From: an uncultured Pelagibacteraceae bacterium
GTDB lineage: Bacteria; Pseudomonadota; Alphaproteobacteria; Pelagibacterales; Pelagibacteraceae
Length of the DNA stretch: 64,000 bases
Reading direction: 5' to 3'
NCBI GenBank assembly: GCA_902557995.1
Contig: CACECL010000001.1
Span: 98,904-162,903 of the forward strand
The notes under the pieces were generated by a model that worked only from the letters and a program-made list of their open reading frames with translations, searched no databases and was not told where the DNA came from. Shown piece after piece: positions 15,392 through 23,656 of this stretch. The translations under genes were made by a program, and so were the position numbers. Numbering within the stretch: the stretch's first letter is position 1; every line of letters begins with the position of its first letter.

Positions 15392-16522
15392 GTGAGTGCA
15401 ATTTCTAAACTTGAAAAAAATTCTACTTATCTAAAAGTTATTTGGAGTGATGGCGAAGAGAGCAAATTCAATTATCTTTGGTTGAGAGATAATTGTCCAA
15501 CAGCTCATGACAAAGACTCAAGACATCGAATGTTTAATATATTGAATGTATCACAAAATATTAATCCAAAAAAATATTCTCTAAGTGCAGACGGAAAATT
15601 AGAGATTGAATGGAGTGAAGGAGATCATACAAGTTATTATGACCCTAAATGGCTAAGAGAAAATTGTTATACTTTAAAACATAAACAAAAGTATATTTCT
15701 CCCTATAAACTTTGGGACAGTTCACTTGAAAAAAATTTAAAGTCTATTCAAATTGATCATGACGAAATTATAAGTTCTGATGACGGATTAATTAAATGGT
15801 TGAGACTTTTGCATCACACCGGGATAGCAATAGTGAAGAATGCACCAGTTGAAAAAAATTCAGGATTAAATGTATTAAATCGAATAAGTCATACTCGTGA
15901 AACATTTTTTAAAACACCTTTTGAAGTAATTAACATTCCAAAACCAAATAATTCGGCATACACAGCTCATGCATTGAGAAATCATATGGATTTACCTTGG
16001 TTTGAAAATCCTCCAGGATATCAATTTTTACATTGTTTGGTAAATTCTGCAAAAGGAGGAGACTCTTCTGCAGTTGATGCTTTTGCAGTGGCAGACTATT
16101 TAAGAAAAAATGAAAAGGAAACTTTTGATATTTTAGTTAATACTCCATTGAAATTTAGAGATAAAGATTATACCCAAGAAGCAATTAGAAGTGTTCATGG
16201 AACAGCAATTTCACTTACAAAAGATGGAGATTATAATGATATTCGATACAGTATTGCAACTTTAGATGCACTTGATTGCCACCCAGATGTAATGGATTCA
16301 ATTTATAAAGCACATCATCGATTTGGTAATCTGTTACATGACACTAAATTTCAAATTAATTTTAGATTAGAGCCAGGTGATATTTTTTCATTTAATAACA
16401 GAAGACTGCTACACGGCAGAACGGAATTTGATCCAAACTCAGGACACAGGCACCTTCAAGGTTATTATATGGATAGGGACGAAATAATTGGTAGATTAAA
16501 TTATCTTAAGCAACAATTATAA
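15392..16522 (+). CDS. Gamma-butyrobetaine hydroxylase-like 2-oxoglutarate dioxygenase (BBOX/TmpA group)
   Basis: The 376-residue protein has the two-domain layout of gamma-butyrobetaine dioxygenase: an N-terminal DUF971-like domain (YLWLRDNCP, KWLRENCY) and a TauD-type catalytic domain. The iron triad is H198-x-D200 (RNHMDLPW) and H341 (RRLLHGR), with R353 as the 2-oxoglutarate anchor. BBOX makes L-carnitine from butyrobetaine; the related TmpA hydroxylates trimethylaminoethylphosphonate. Both fit here, next to carnitine catabolism and an HD oxygenase. The N-terminal zinc site seems degraded: C35 and H79 remain, but the positions of the other two cysteines are T37 and D40. Translation starts at a GTG. 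Its end overlaps the convergent phosphodiesterase gene by 6 bp. Confidence 0.8.
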   Translation: MSAISKLEKNSTYLKVIWSDGEESKFNYLWLRDNCPTAHDKDSRHRMFNILNVSQNINPKKYSLSADGKLEIEWSEGDHTSYYDPKWLRENCYTLKHKQKYISPYKLWDSSLEKNLKSIQIDHDEIISSDDGLIKWLRLLHHTGIAIVKNAPVEKNSGLNVLNRISHTRETFFKTPFEVINIPKPNNSAYTAHALRNHMDLPWFENPPGYQFLHCLVNSAKGGDSSAVDAFAVADYLRKNEKETFDILVNTPLKFRDKDYTQEAIRSVHGTAISLTKDGDYNDIRYSIATLDALDCHPDVMDSIYKAHHRFGNLLHDTKFQINFRLEPGDIFSFNNRRLLHGRTEFDPNSGHRHLQGYYMDRDEIIGRLNYLKQQL

Positions 16523-17155
16523 GTTTTCGAATATAAGATTATTGTTTTTATATTTTTTGAATTCAGAATTATTTTTAATTGTATAAAAATATTTTTTAAT
16601 CTTTAGTTTCTGAATTTTTTTGTTTTTGATGTATGATTTATCAAGAATAAAGCAATCTATATTTTTAATTATTGATTTTTTTACTATTGATTTCACAGAT
16701 GTTGGTGGTGAAAAAGATAAACCCACTTTTATTTTATTATTTAGTTTTAAAAGATTAAAAATATTTTGATGTTTAAACGAAATAAATACACATTTTGAAT
16801 ATTTAGATGTTTCATTAATTAGTTTTTTAAGCAATTTTGTTGAGAATTTGGGTTTAATTTCAATAAATAAATAGAATTTATTTTTTGATATCTTTAATAA
16901 ATCTTGGAGTAGGGGAATTGGTTTATTTTGTTTGAGACTTAATTCTTTTAACTGTTCATAATTTAAGTTTTTAATACTTTGTTTTTTTTTGAAAATCCTT
17001 GTTAAAGTAAAGTCGTGATAACAAACAAATTTATTATCTTTAGTTGCATGTAAATCAGTTTCTATTCCAAATCCTTTTTTAAATGATTGTTTAAATGAAT
17101 TTAAAAGGTTTTCTTTATATTTTTTGTTTACAATCCCACGATGGATTAAGTGCAT
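16517..17155 (-). CDS. ugpQ: Glycerophosphodiester phosphodiesterase
   Basis: The 212-residue protein has the GDPD core: HRG at residues 5-7, IETDLHATKDNKFVCYHD with the metal-binding acidic pair and second histidine, and EIKP in the middle. No signal peptide is seen, so it is cytoplasmic like UgpQ. It hydrolyses diesters such as glycerophosphocholine to glycerol-3-phosphate and an alcohol. The gene lies 6 bp after an aldehyde dehydrogenase gene and near a choline-dehydrogenase-like gene. That suggests it can supply choline for betaine formation. The C-terminus is lysine- and asparagine-rich and somewhat short for the family. Confidence 0.8.
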   Translation of the reverse strand: MHLIHRGIVNKKYKENLLNSFKQSFKKGFGIETDLHATKDNKFVCYHDFTLTRIFKKKQSIKNLNYEQLKELSLKQNKPIPLLQDLLKISKNKFYLFIEIKPKFSTKLLKKLINETSKYSKCVFISFKHQNIFNLLKLNNKIKVGLSFSPPTSVKSIVKKSIIKNIDCFILDKSYIKNKKIQKLKIKKYFYTIKNNSEFKKYKNNNLIFENL

Positions 17156-17161
17156 AAATTT

Positions 17162-18592
17162 TTATTTCCATCCAGTAACAGTTTTAACTTCTAGATACTC
17201 ATCAAGACCCCAAACTCCACCCTCTCTACCATTTCCTGATTGTCTATAACCTCCGAAAGGGGTTCCGGCATCAGCTGCATTGCCATTAATATAAACACAA
17301 CCAGATCTTAATTTTCTAGCAACTCTATGAGCTTTTTCTTTATCTTCTGTTTGTAAATAATTCCCCAAACCATAAGAAGTATCGTTAACAATGTTTACCG
17401 CTTCGTCTTCAGTTTCAAATGGAATAATAGATAGAACTGGACCAAAGATTTCTTCTTTTGCTATTCTCATGTCGTTTGTAACATTTGTAAAAATTGTTGG
17501 TTTTATAAAGTAACCTTTATTTAATCCATTAGGTAACTCTGGACCACCGGCTGCTAACGTTGCTCCTTCTGATATTCCACTTTCAATTAAGTTAATGATC
17601 TTGTTATATTGAGTTTTTGAAATTACAGGACCTATATGATCTCCTTTCTTTGAAGCTTGATCTACTTTTATTTTATTTGCTTCATCAACTGCCTCTTCAA
17701 CTGCTCTTTTGTAGATAGATTTTTCAACCAACATTCTTGTTGGTGCATCACAAGATTGACCAGAATTACTCATAACATTTCTAATGCCATCACGAACAGC
17801 ATTTTTGTAACTATCTGCGAAAACTATATTTCCACCTTTGCCTCCAAGCTCTAAACAAACTCTTTTAATTGTTTCGGCAGCATTTTTTGAAATAAGTCTT
17901 CCAGCACGAGTTGATCCAGTAAAAGAAACCATATCAATATCAGGATGACTAGATATTTGTGTTCCAACACCTGCACCATCACCATTTACTAAATTAAATA
18001 CACCCTTAGGAAATCCAACCTCATCAATCATTTCAGCGAACAACATCCCAGAAATAGGAGCTATCTCTGATGGTTTAAGTATCATTGTACACCCTGTTGC
18101 AAATGCAGGGACAACTTTTAGTGCTATTTGGTTTATTGGCCAATTCCATGGAGTAATTAATCCACATACTCCAATTGGTTCATAACAAATATGATTGTTA
18201 GATTTTTGGTCGAAGTGTTCTTCAAAATTAAATTCTTTCAACCTTAAAATAAAATCTTCTAAATGTGCTTGTCCCGATCCAGTTTGAACATCAGTAGCCC
18301 AATCCATTGGAGCTCCCATTTCTAGTGAAATAGCTTCTGCCATTTCTCCAAATCTTTTTTTATAAACTACTAATAATTTTTCCAGCAAATCCAATCTTTC
18401 TTCTTTGCTAGTTTCTTTCCAGGTTTCAAATGCAGTTTTTGCAGCTCTAACTGCGTTATCAGTGTCTTTTTTTGAACCTAATGAAATAATTGCACAAGGA
18501 TCTTCATTACAAGGATTGATTACCTCAAAATCATTTTTTTCTACTGGGTCAACCCATTTTCCATTTATGTAAAATTTTCTTTTATCTAACAT
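17162..18592 (-). CDS. NAD(P)-dependent aldehyde dehydrogenase (betaine-aldehyde or related)
   Basis: The 476-residue protein is a complete ALDH: ITPWNWPINQIALK, the cofactor loop FTGSTRAG, the catalytic glutamate in LELGGKGG, and the catalytic cysteine in NSGQSCDAPTRM. EIFGPVLSI follows near the C-terminus. It is clearly paralogous to the ALDH at 31627, sharing these blocks and the MLDKR/K-FYINGAW start. In this quaternary-amine setting betaine aldehyde or trimethylaminobutyraldehyde are sensible substrates. Semialdehydes are also possible. It sits between the phosphodiesterase and beta-hydroxyacid dehydrogenase genes on one strand. Confidence 0.85.
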   Translation of the reverse strand: MLDKRKFYINGKWVDPVEKNDFEVINPCNEDPCAIISLGSKKDTDNAVRAAKTAFETWKETSKEERLDLLEKLLVVYKKRFGEMAEAISLEMGAPMDWATDVQTGSGQAHLEDFILRLKEFNFEEHFDQKSNNHICYEPIGVCGLITPWNWPINQIALKVVPAFATGCTMILKPSEIAPISGMLFAEMIDEVGFPKGVFNLVNGDGAGVGTQISSHPDIDMVSFTGSTRAGRLISKNAAETIKRVCLELGGKGGNIVFADSYKNAVRDGIRNVMSNSGQSCDAPTRMLVEKSIYKRAVEEAVDEANKIKVDQASKKGDHIGPVISKTQYNKIINLIESGISEGATLAAGGPELPNGLNKGYFIKPTIFTNVTNDMRIAKEEIFGPVLSIIPFETEDEAVNIVNDTSYGLGNYLQTEDKEKAHRVARKLRSGCVYINGNAADAGTPFGGYRQSGNGREGGVWGLDEYLEVKTVTGWK

Positions 18593-18613
18593 TTATTAAT
18601 CTTAACATATTAA

Positions 18614-19555
18614 TTAAATTTCATAGCCTTTTTCTTCTGGTTCATTATCCACAAGCTCATCAGGAAAACCATCGGCTCTAAAATCAATTTTATTTAAATC
18701 TTCCATTCTTTTTACAATCATTGATGACCATGCTCTTGGACCATATTTTTTTTGTCCATCTTTAAATATCTCAACTATCTTTGGAGAAATCTCTAATGGA
18801 ACATTTAATTTCTTTGCTAGATTATCGAATAAGCCAGTATCTTTTAGAACAAGATCCATTGTAAAATTAATATTATAAGAACCATTTAAAATAACCTGAC
18901 TTTCTGTTTCATGAACAAATGAGTTTCCAGATGAAACTGCAATACCCTTAAATGTTTTAGCTAAATCTAAATTTGATTTTTTTGCAACAGTCCATGCTTC
19001 ACCTAATGCTACCAAATGAACTGATGCTAAATAATTTGTTATGACTTTAAGAACTGATGCACTACCTAATTCTCCAGTATGTAATACCTTTCTACCCATT
19101 ATAGTTAAGGCTGGTAAAATTTTTTCGAAAGCTTTTCTTTCTCCACCTACAAATATAGCAATATTACCTGTGGCCGCTCTATGACATCCTCCACTAACAG
19201 GTCCATCTAGTGGGATAGCTTTTTTTGCTATCACCTTATTTCCAAGTCTTTTAACTTCATTCTCATCCGTTGTGCTCATTTCTAACCAAATTTTATTTTC
19301 TGATAAACCATTTAAAATTCCATCTTCACTCTCCATAACTTCTGCAGAAACTTCAGGTGAAGGAAGAGAAGTAATAATTAAATCAGATTGTTCTGCTAAT
19401 TCTTTAGAAGACTTTGCAATTTTAGCTCCATGCTTTTTAAATGAATTTGTTAAACCTTCATCTATATCTTTAACAGTAACATCAAAATTATTTCTTAATA
19501 AACTTCCAGCAAGTTTACCGCCCACATTTCCTAATCCGATAAAACCTATTTTCAT
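18614..19555 (-). CDS. NAD-binding beta-hydroxyacid dehydrogenase (3-hydroxyisobutyrate/tartronate semialdehyde reductase family)
   Basis: The 313-residue protein begins GFIGLGNVGGKLA, the NAD motif of this family, and has the DGPVSGGCHRAATGN substrate motif. The catalytic lysine region is LKVITNYLAS. The family reversibly oxidises short beta-hydroxy acids. Its ATG overlaps the stop of an EamA transporter gene by 4 bp, so transport and oxidation are probably linked. The C-terminal extension after residue 290 (DGFPDELVDNEPEEKG) is acidic and unusual. The substrate is not identifiable. Confidence 0.8.
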   Translation of the reverse strand: MKIGFIGLGNVGGKLAGSLLRNNFDVTVKDIDEGLTNSFKKHGAKIAKSSKELAEQSDLIITSLPSPEVSAEVMESEDGILNGLSENKIWLEMSTTDENEVKRLGNKVIAKKAIPLDGPVSGGCHRAATGNIAIFVGGERKAFEKILPALTIMGRKVLHTGELGSASVLKVITNYLASVHLVALGEAWTVAKKSNLDLAKTFKGIAVSSGNSFVHETESQVILNGSYNINFTMDLVLKDTGLFDNLAKKLNVPLEISPKIVEIFKDGQKKYGPRAWSSMIVKRMEDLNKIDFRADGFPDELVDNEPEEKGYEI

Positions 19556-20424
19556 TTTATTTCCTCTTCTTTTTTATTTTTTGTAAATACAATTAAAATT
19601 ACACCCACTATTATTATTACGCCCCCAATAAATAATTCTGGAGTTGGTTTTTCACCTAAAAGGAAAATTGCAGCTAACAATCCTGTTGGAGGGATACCCA
19701 TAGTAACAATAGGAAGAACTTTATAAAGTGGGTTGTTTTTTAAAACATAATAGAAACAACCGTAAGTAATTGGTTGCATAATGAAACCAATATAAATTGC
19801 AATAATCCAATGATCAACTTTGGCATTAGTTAAATAATTAATTGTATTCCCATCTATTATTGCAGACAGCATAACTAAAACTGGTCCCGAGAATAACGCT
19901 AACCAAGCAACTAAAGCTAATGGATTTATTTCTTTACTTAAAGGTTTAACCATAACTTGTCCAAGAGCCCATACAGCAGATCCTAAAATAGTAAGACCAA
20001 TTCCAATAAATTTTCCATCTAGGTTTGGAGATCCAGTTAAAATATAAACACCTACAAAAGCAATGGCTATTCCAATCAAAGCTCTAATAGTAGGTTTTTC
20101 TTTAAGCATAAAGTAAGCAAAAATAACTCCAAATGGAACTTCTGTTTGAACTAAAAGAACTGCTGCGGAAGCATCAATTAAGTCTAGCCCAGAATAAGTA
20201 ATGCTGTATTGCAAAGTATTAGCCACTAATGATGCAGCAAATATTCTTTTTAGATATCCTTTAGGAATTGGAAACCACCAAATTAATAATGATGCAGCAA
20301 ACATAAATCTTATACCCATTAAAAGAATAGGAGGAAAAGACTCAAAAGCAGGCTTTGCTATTACAAAACCAAAGCCTAAAAAAATAGGCACAAGAGAAGC
20401 AACAAAAGTATCTTTTATATTCAT
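19552..20424 (-). CDS. EamA/DMT-family transporter
   Basis: The 290-residue protein has about ten membrane helices in two EamA repeats and a short basic C-terminal tail (FTKNKKEEEIK). It is not close to the pair at 3066-4970. It heads a minus-strand run leading into the beta-hydroxyacid dehydrogenase (ATGA overlap), aldehyde dehydrogenase and phosphodiesterase genes. Its 57-bp upstream spacer is shared with the divergent eutA gene. Export or uptake of a small organic acid or amine is likely, with no specific evidence. Confidence 0.85.
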   Translation of the reverse strand: MNIKDTFVASLVPIFLGFGFVIAKPAFESFPPILLMGIRFMFAASLLIWWFPIPKGYLKRIFAASLVANTLQYSITYSGLDLIDASAAVLLVQTEVPFGVIFAYFMLKEKPTIRALIGIAIAFVGVYILTGSPNLDGKFIGIGLTILGSAVWALGQVMVKPLSKEINPLALVAWLALFSGPVLVMLSAIIDGNTINYLTNAKVDHWIIAIYIGFIMQPITYGCFYYVLKNNPLYKVLPIVTMGIPPTGLLAAIFLLGEKPTPELFIGGVIIIVGVILIVFTKNKKEEEIK

Positions 20425-20481
20425 GCCTATTTTAATATTAATGATTATTAAAGAACTTGTGATATATTCACTTTTTAAAAT

Positions 20482-21228
20482 ATGAATTCAACAAAAATAG
20501 ATCCAAAGTTTATTGGCCAAGCCAATCCAAGAGTAGGCTTAATTGCGCTTGCAAGTGACTTTATGATTGAAAAAGATTTCATTAATGTGATTAAAAATAG
20601 AAAAATCGACTTCTTTGTAAATCGTATTGAGTGCTACAACCCTCTCACGAAAGAAAACCTCATTAAAATGTCTGATAAAATCACTGAGGTTACAAAAGAC
20701 ATTCTGCCAGATCAAGATTTGGATTGTATAGTTTATGGATGTACTTCGGGGACTATTGCAGCTGGTCATGACTCAATAGAAAAAAAAGTCAAAGTCGCAA
20801 AGCCTATGGCAGAAGTTTCAACTCCTAGCACTGCAGCTATTAAAGCGTTAAAGAAATTAAATATTAAGAAAGTTTCAATTTTTACACCATATAGCAAAAA
20901 ATTAAATGATGATGTTTTAGATTATTTTAAAAGCGAAAGTTTTGAAGTTACTTCAAATTCATATTTTGATATTCAAGATGATTATGACATTGGAAAAGTT
21001 GATCAAGATTATTTGTATGAAGTATTATCAAAAATAGACTTGAATGGAGCAGATGCTTTATTTGTTTCATGCACTGCTTTACCAGTTCTAGAAATTATAG
21101 ATAAATTAGAAAAAAAATTAAATACAATAGTTTTATCTAGTAATCAGGCTTTAATTTGGGATACCCTTGTAAAAATTAAAAAAAATAATTCAGTTGAAGG
21201 GTTTGGAAAATTATTCCAAGTAAATTGA
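20482..21228 (+). CDS. eutA: EutA-like protein of the Asp/Glu racemase-maleate isomerase superfamily
   Basis: The 248-residue protein has the two-cysteine layout of Asp/Glu racemase-like enzymes: C in DCIVYGCTSGTIAAG and C in ADALFVSCTALPVLE. The opening QANPRVGLIALASDF is typical of arylmalonate decarboxylase, maleate isomerase and EutA. It is directly followed, with a 1-bp overlap (TGATG), by the ectoine-hydrolase-like gene. That favours the ectoine-utilisation member EutA, whose exact role is not settled. The usual EutB, EutC and EutE partners are not beside it, so the pathway may differ from that in rhizobia. Confidence 0.7.
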   Translation: MNSTKIDPKFIGQANPRVGLIALASDFMIEKDFINVIKNRKIDFFVNRIECYNPLTKENLIKMSDKITEVTKDILPDQDLDCIVYGCTSGTIAAGHDSIEKKVKVAKPMAEVSTPSTAAIKALKKLNIKKVSIFTPYSKKLNDDVLDYFKSESFEVTSNSYFDIQDDYDIGKVDQDYLYEVLSKIDLNGADALFVSCTALPVLEIIDKLEKKLNTIVLSSNQALIWDTLVKIKKNNSVEGFGKLFQVN

Positions 21229-22397
21229 TGTCATTTAGTAAAGAAGAATACAAACAAAGATTAAAAAAAGTTCAAAAAATGATGCAGGAAAAAGGCATCG
21301 AACTTTTAATTTCACACGATACTAATAATATGAATTATTTAACAGGTTATGATGCATGGTCCTTTTATTATGCTCAATGTGCTATTGTTCATGTAGATGC
21401 AGATGAACCTTTATGTTTTGTAAGAGCACAGGATGCTGGTGGTGCGTATATTACAACTTACTTAAAAAACGAAAGTGTTATTGTTTACGATGAAAATTAC
21501 ATTCATAAATGGCCGAAACATCCTTATGATTATTTAGTTGAAATAATTAAAGAGAGAAAGTGGGACAAACTAAATATTGGTGTTGAAATGGATGCCCATT
21601 ATTTTACTGCATTCTGTTATGAAAAAATTAAACAGGGATTACCAAACGCACAAATAAAGGATAGTGATCGTTTAGTTAATTGGGCAAGGTTGGTTAAATC
21701 TGATGCTGAAATTGATTATATGAAATCTGCTGCAAAAATATCAGAAAAAGGAATGAAAACTGCAATGGAAGTAATTAAACCAGGTGTTAGACAGTGTGAT
21801 GCAGTAGGTGAAATTCAAAAAACATTATTTTATGGTACAGAGAAATTTGGTGGTGAATATTCTAGTATTGCAACTTTACTTCCTACAGGAAAAGGAACTT
21901 CAGCTTCACATTTAACAGCAACTCAAGACAAATTTGTAGAAGGAGAGGCTACAATTATTGAATTATCTGGAGTTTTTAAGAGATACCATGCTCCAATGGC
22001 TAGAACAGTTCTGCTAGGAAAACCTAATCAATTAAAGATTGATACAATGAATAAAACTATCGAAGCACTAAATGCTGGAATTAGTGCAATCAAACCTGGA
22101 AATACAGCAGATGATGTTGCCCAAGCTTTTTGGAAAATTCTAGATAAGTATGGAATAGAAAAAAAATCTCGAACAGGTTATTCAATAGGAATTGGTTATC
22201 CTCCTGATTGGGGCGAACACACTCTTAATATTTATAAGGGAGATATGACAGTTTTAGAACCTAATGTTTGCTTTCATATGATAGCAGTGATGCAGTTCGG
22301 TGATTGGGGCGTTGAAGCATCTGAAGCTATAAGAGTTACAGAGAATGGATCAGAATTGTTCTGTAATTTTCCAAAAGAGCTTCATATAAAGAGTTAA
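21228..22397 (+). CDS. doeA: M24 metallopeptidase-family ectoine hydrolase-like protein (DoeA/EutD)
   Basis: The protein of about 389 residues is a creatinase/aminopeptidase P fold enzyme. Blocks typical of ectoine hydrolase are conserved: NMNYLTGYDAWSFY, GVEMDAHYF, LPTGKGTSASHLT, KRYHAPMART, IGIGYPPDWGEHT. DoeA opens the ectoine ring to N-acetyl-diaminobutyrate. I start at the ATG at 21228, which shares a base with the eutA stop; a TTG one codon earlier is possible. A Pot-type ABC transporter follows 45 bp downstream. The other ectoine steps are not adjacent. Related cyclic amidines or proline betaine-like dipeptides remain possible substrates. Confidence 0.75.
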   Translation: MSFSKEEYKQRLKKVQKMMQEKGIELLISHDTNNMNYLTGYDAWSFYYAQCAIVHVDADEPLCFVRAQDAGGAYITTYLKNESVIVYDENYIHKWPKHPYDYLVEIIKERKWDKLNIGVEMDAHYFTAFCYEKIKQGLPNAQIKDSDRLVNWARLVKSDAEIDYMKSAAKISEKGMKTAMEVIKPGVRQCDAVGEIQKTLFYGTEKFGGEYSSIATLLPTGKGTSASHLTATQDKFVEGEATIIELSGVFKRYHAPMARTVLLGKPNQLKIDTMNKTIEALNAGISAIKPGNTADDVAQAFWKILDKYGIEKKSRTGYSIGIGYPPDWGEHTLNIYKGDMTVLEPNVCFHMIAVMQFGDWGVEASEAIRVTENGSELFCNFPKELHIKS

Positions 22398-22442
22398 TTA
22401 GCTATTGAAATCTATTTACACAAATGTTTTATATTCATCTTT

Positions 22443-23528
22443 ATGTCTAAAAATCCAGAGTTTGTTAAATTTGATAAAGTAGATAAAAGTTATGATGGTA
22501 AGGTTCTTGTCGTCAAAGATCTTCAATTAGATATTGCAGAAGGTGAATTCATAACTATGCTTGGTCCATCTGGTTCAGGTAAGACAACTTGTTTAATGAT
22601 GTTAGCTGGTTTTGAAACGCCAACTCACGGTGAAATATTATTAGATGGAAATATAATTTCGAATATTCCTCCACATAAAAGAGGGATCGGAATGGTTTTC
22701 CAAAACTATGCATTGTTTCCACATATGACAGTTTATGAAAATTTAGCTTTTCCATTAAGAGTAAGAAAAGTTGAAAAAGATGAAATAGATAAAAAAGTTG
22801 ATAAAGCATTATCGATGGTTTCATTAAGTGGTTTCGAAACTAGAATGCCTGCTCAACTTTCTGGTGGTCAGCAACAAAGGGTAGCAGTTGCAAGAGCCCT
22901 AGTATTTGACCCTGCAGTTGTTTTAATGGACGAACCTCTTGGAGCACTAGATAAAAATTTAAGAGAAAGCATGCAATATGAGATAAAACATATTCATGAA
23001 AGTATTGGTGTAACAGTTGTATATGTAACTCATGATCAAAGTGAGGCATTAACTATGTCAAACAGGATTGCAGTATTTAATGATGGAAAAGTTCAACAAC
23101 TTTCAAATCCTGCTGAACTTTATGAGAAGCCAGTAAATTCTTTTGTCGCTGAGTTTATTGGGGAAAATAATACTTTTAATGGAGAGGTAATTGATATTGC
23201 TAAAGACAAATGCAAAGTTAAATTAGAAAATTCAGAAATACTAGCTAATCCAATTTCTGTTAAGTCTAAAGGTGAGAAAACAACAGTCTCATTAAGGCCT
23301 GAAAGAGCATTAATAAATCCAACCGACAAAATGGATAACATGTTTACTGGGAAGATTGAGGAAGTAATCTACCACGGTGATCATACAAGAGTTAGATTAA
23401 ATCTTTTAGGAAGTTCTGAGTTTATTCTTAAAGTTCCTAACAGCACATCCAATTTAGAATTAAAAGTTAGTCAAGACATAAATATTGGGTGGAATAGTGT
23501 TGATGCTAGAGCATTAGATCCAAAATAA
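22443..23528 (+). CDS. potA: ABC transporter ATP-binding protein, spermidine/putrescine (PotA) type
   Basis: The 361-residue ATPase has Walker A GPSGSGKTT, Q-loop VFQNYALFPHM, signature LSGGQQQR, Walker B VVLMDEPLGALD and H-loop VYVTHDQSE. A C-terminal TOBE domain follows after about residue 240. It precedes the matching binding protein and two permease genes. The Pot/FbpC-like family imports polyamines, opines, iron or other amines. The gene order ATPase, binding protein, permease, permease follows the eutA-doeA pair, so the cargo may be the compound they degrade. A small hairpin follows its stop. Confidence 0.85.
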   Translation: MSKNPEFVKFDKVDKSYDGKVLVVKDLQLDIAEGEFITMLGPSGSGKTTCLMMLAGFETPTHGEILLDGNIISNIPPHKRGIGMVFQNYALFPHMTVYENLAFPLRVRKVEKDEIDKKVDKALSMVSLSGFETRMPAQLSGGQQQRVAVARALVFDPAVVLMDEPLGALDKNLRESMQYEIKHIHESIGVTVVYVTHDQSEALTMSNRIAVFNDGKVQQLSNPAELYEKPVNSFVAEFIGENNTFNGEVIDIAKDKCKVKLENSEILANPISVKSKGEKTTVSLRPERALINPTDKMDNMFTGKIEEVIYHGDHTRVRLNLLGSSEFILKVPNSTSNLELKVSQDINIGWNSVDARALDPK

Positions 23529-23542
23529 TTTCAATTAAAAAT

Positions 23543-23564
23543 ATGTATATCTAATATACATTTT
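23543..23564 (+). terminator. Small AT-rich hairpin after the potA-like gene
   Basis: ATGTATAT (23543-23550) pairs with ATATACAT (23554-23561) across a 3-base loop, and a TTTT run ends at 23564. It lies 14 bp after the potA stop and before the next promoter. It may be a weak terminator; the low GC makes it uncertain. Confidence 0.4.
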
Positions 23565-23581
23565 AAAGACAAAATCAGCTG

Positions 23582-23610
23582 TTGACTTCACTTTGGCTAT
23601 TTGTTGTACT
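23582..23610 (+). promoter_or_regulatory. Probable sigma-70-type promoter of the Pot-type binding-protein gene
   Basis: TTGACT at 23582-23587 is followed after exactly 17 bp by TGTACT at 23605-23610. Transcription would start near 23617. The same TTGACT and 17-bp spacing recur before tmoX. This gives the binding-protein gene its own start, separate from potA. Confidence 0.6.
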
Positions 23611-23617
23611 TTTACTT

Positions 23618-23635
23618 ATATAAATTAATTTATAT
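23618..23635. promoter_or_regulatory. Perfect 18-bp palindrome at the predicted transcript start
   Basis: ATATAAATTAATTTATAT is its own reverse complement. It begins where transcription should start from the promoter at 23582-23610 and lies 21 bp before the ATG. It could be an operator or form a 5' hairpin. In AT-rich DNA chance palindromes occur, but the position is notable. A GGAGG site at 23648-23652 follows. Confidence 0.5.
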
Positions 23636-23656
23636 CAACGTTTAAACGGAGGAATA

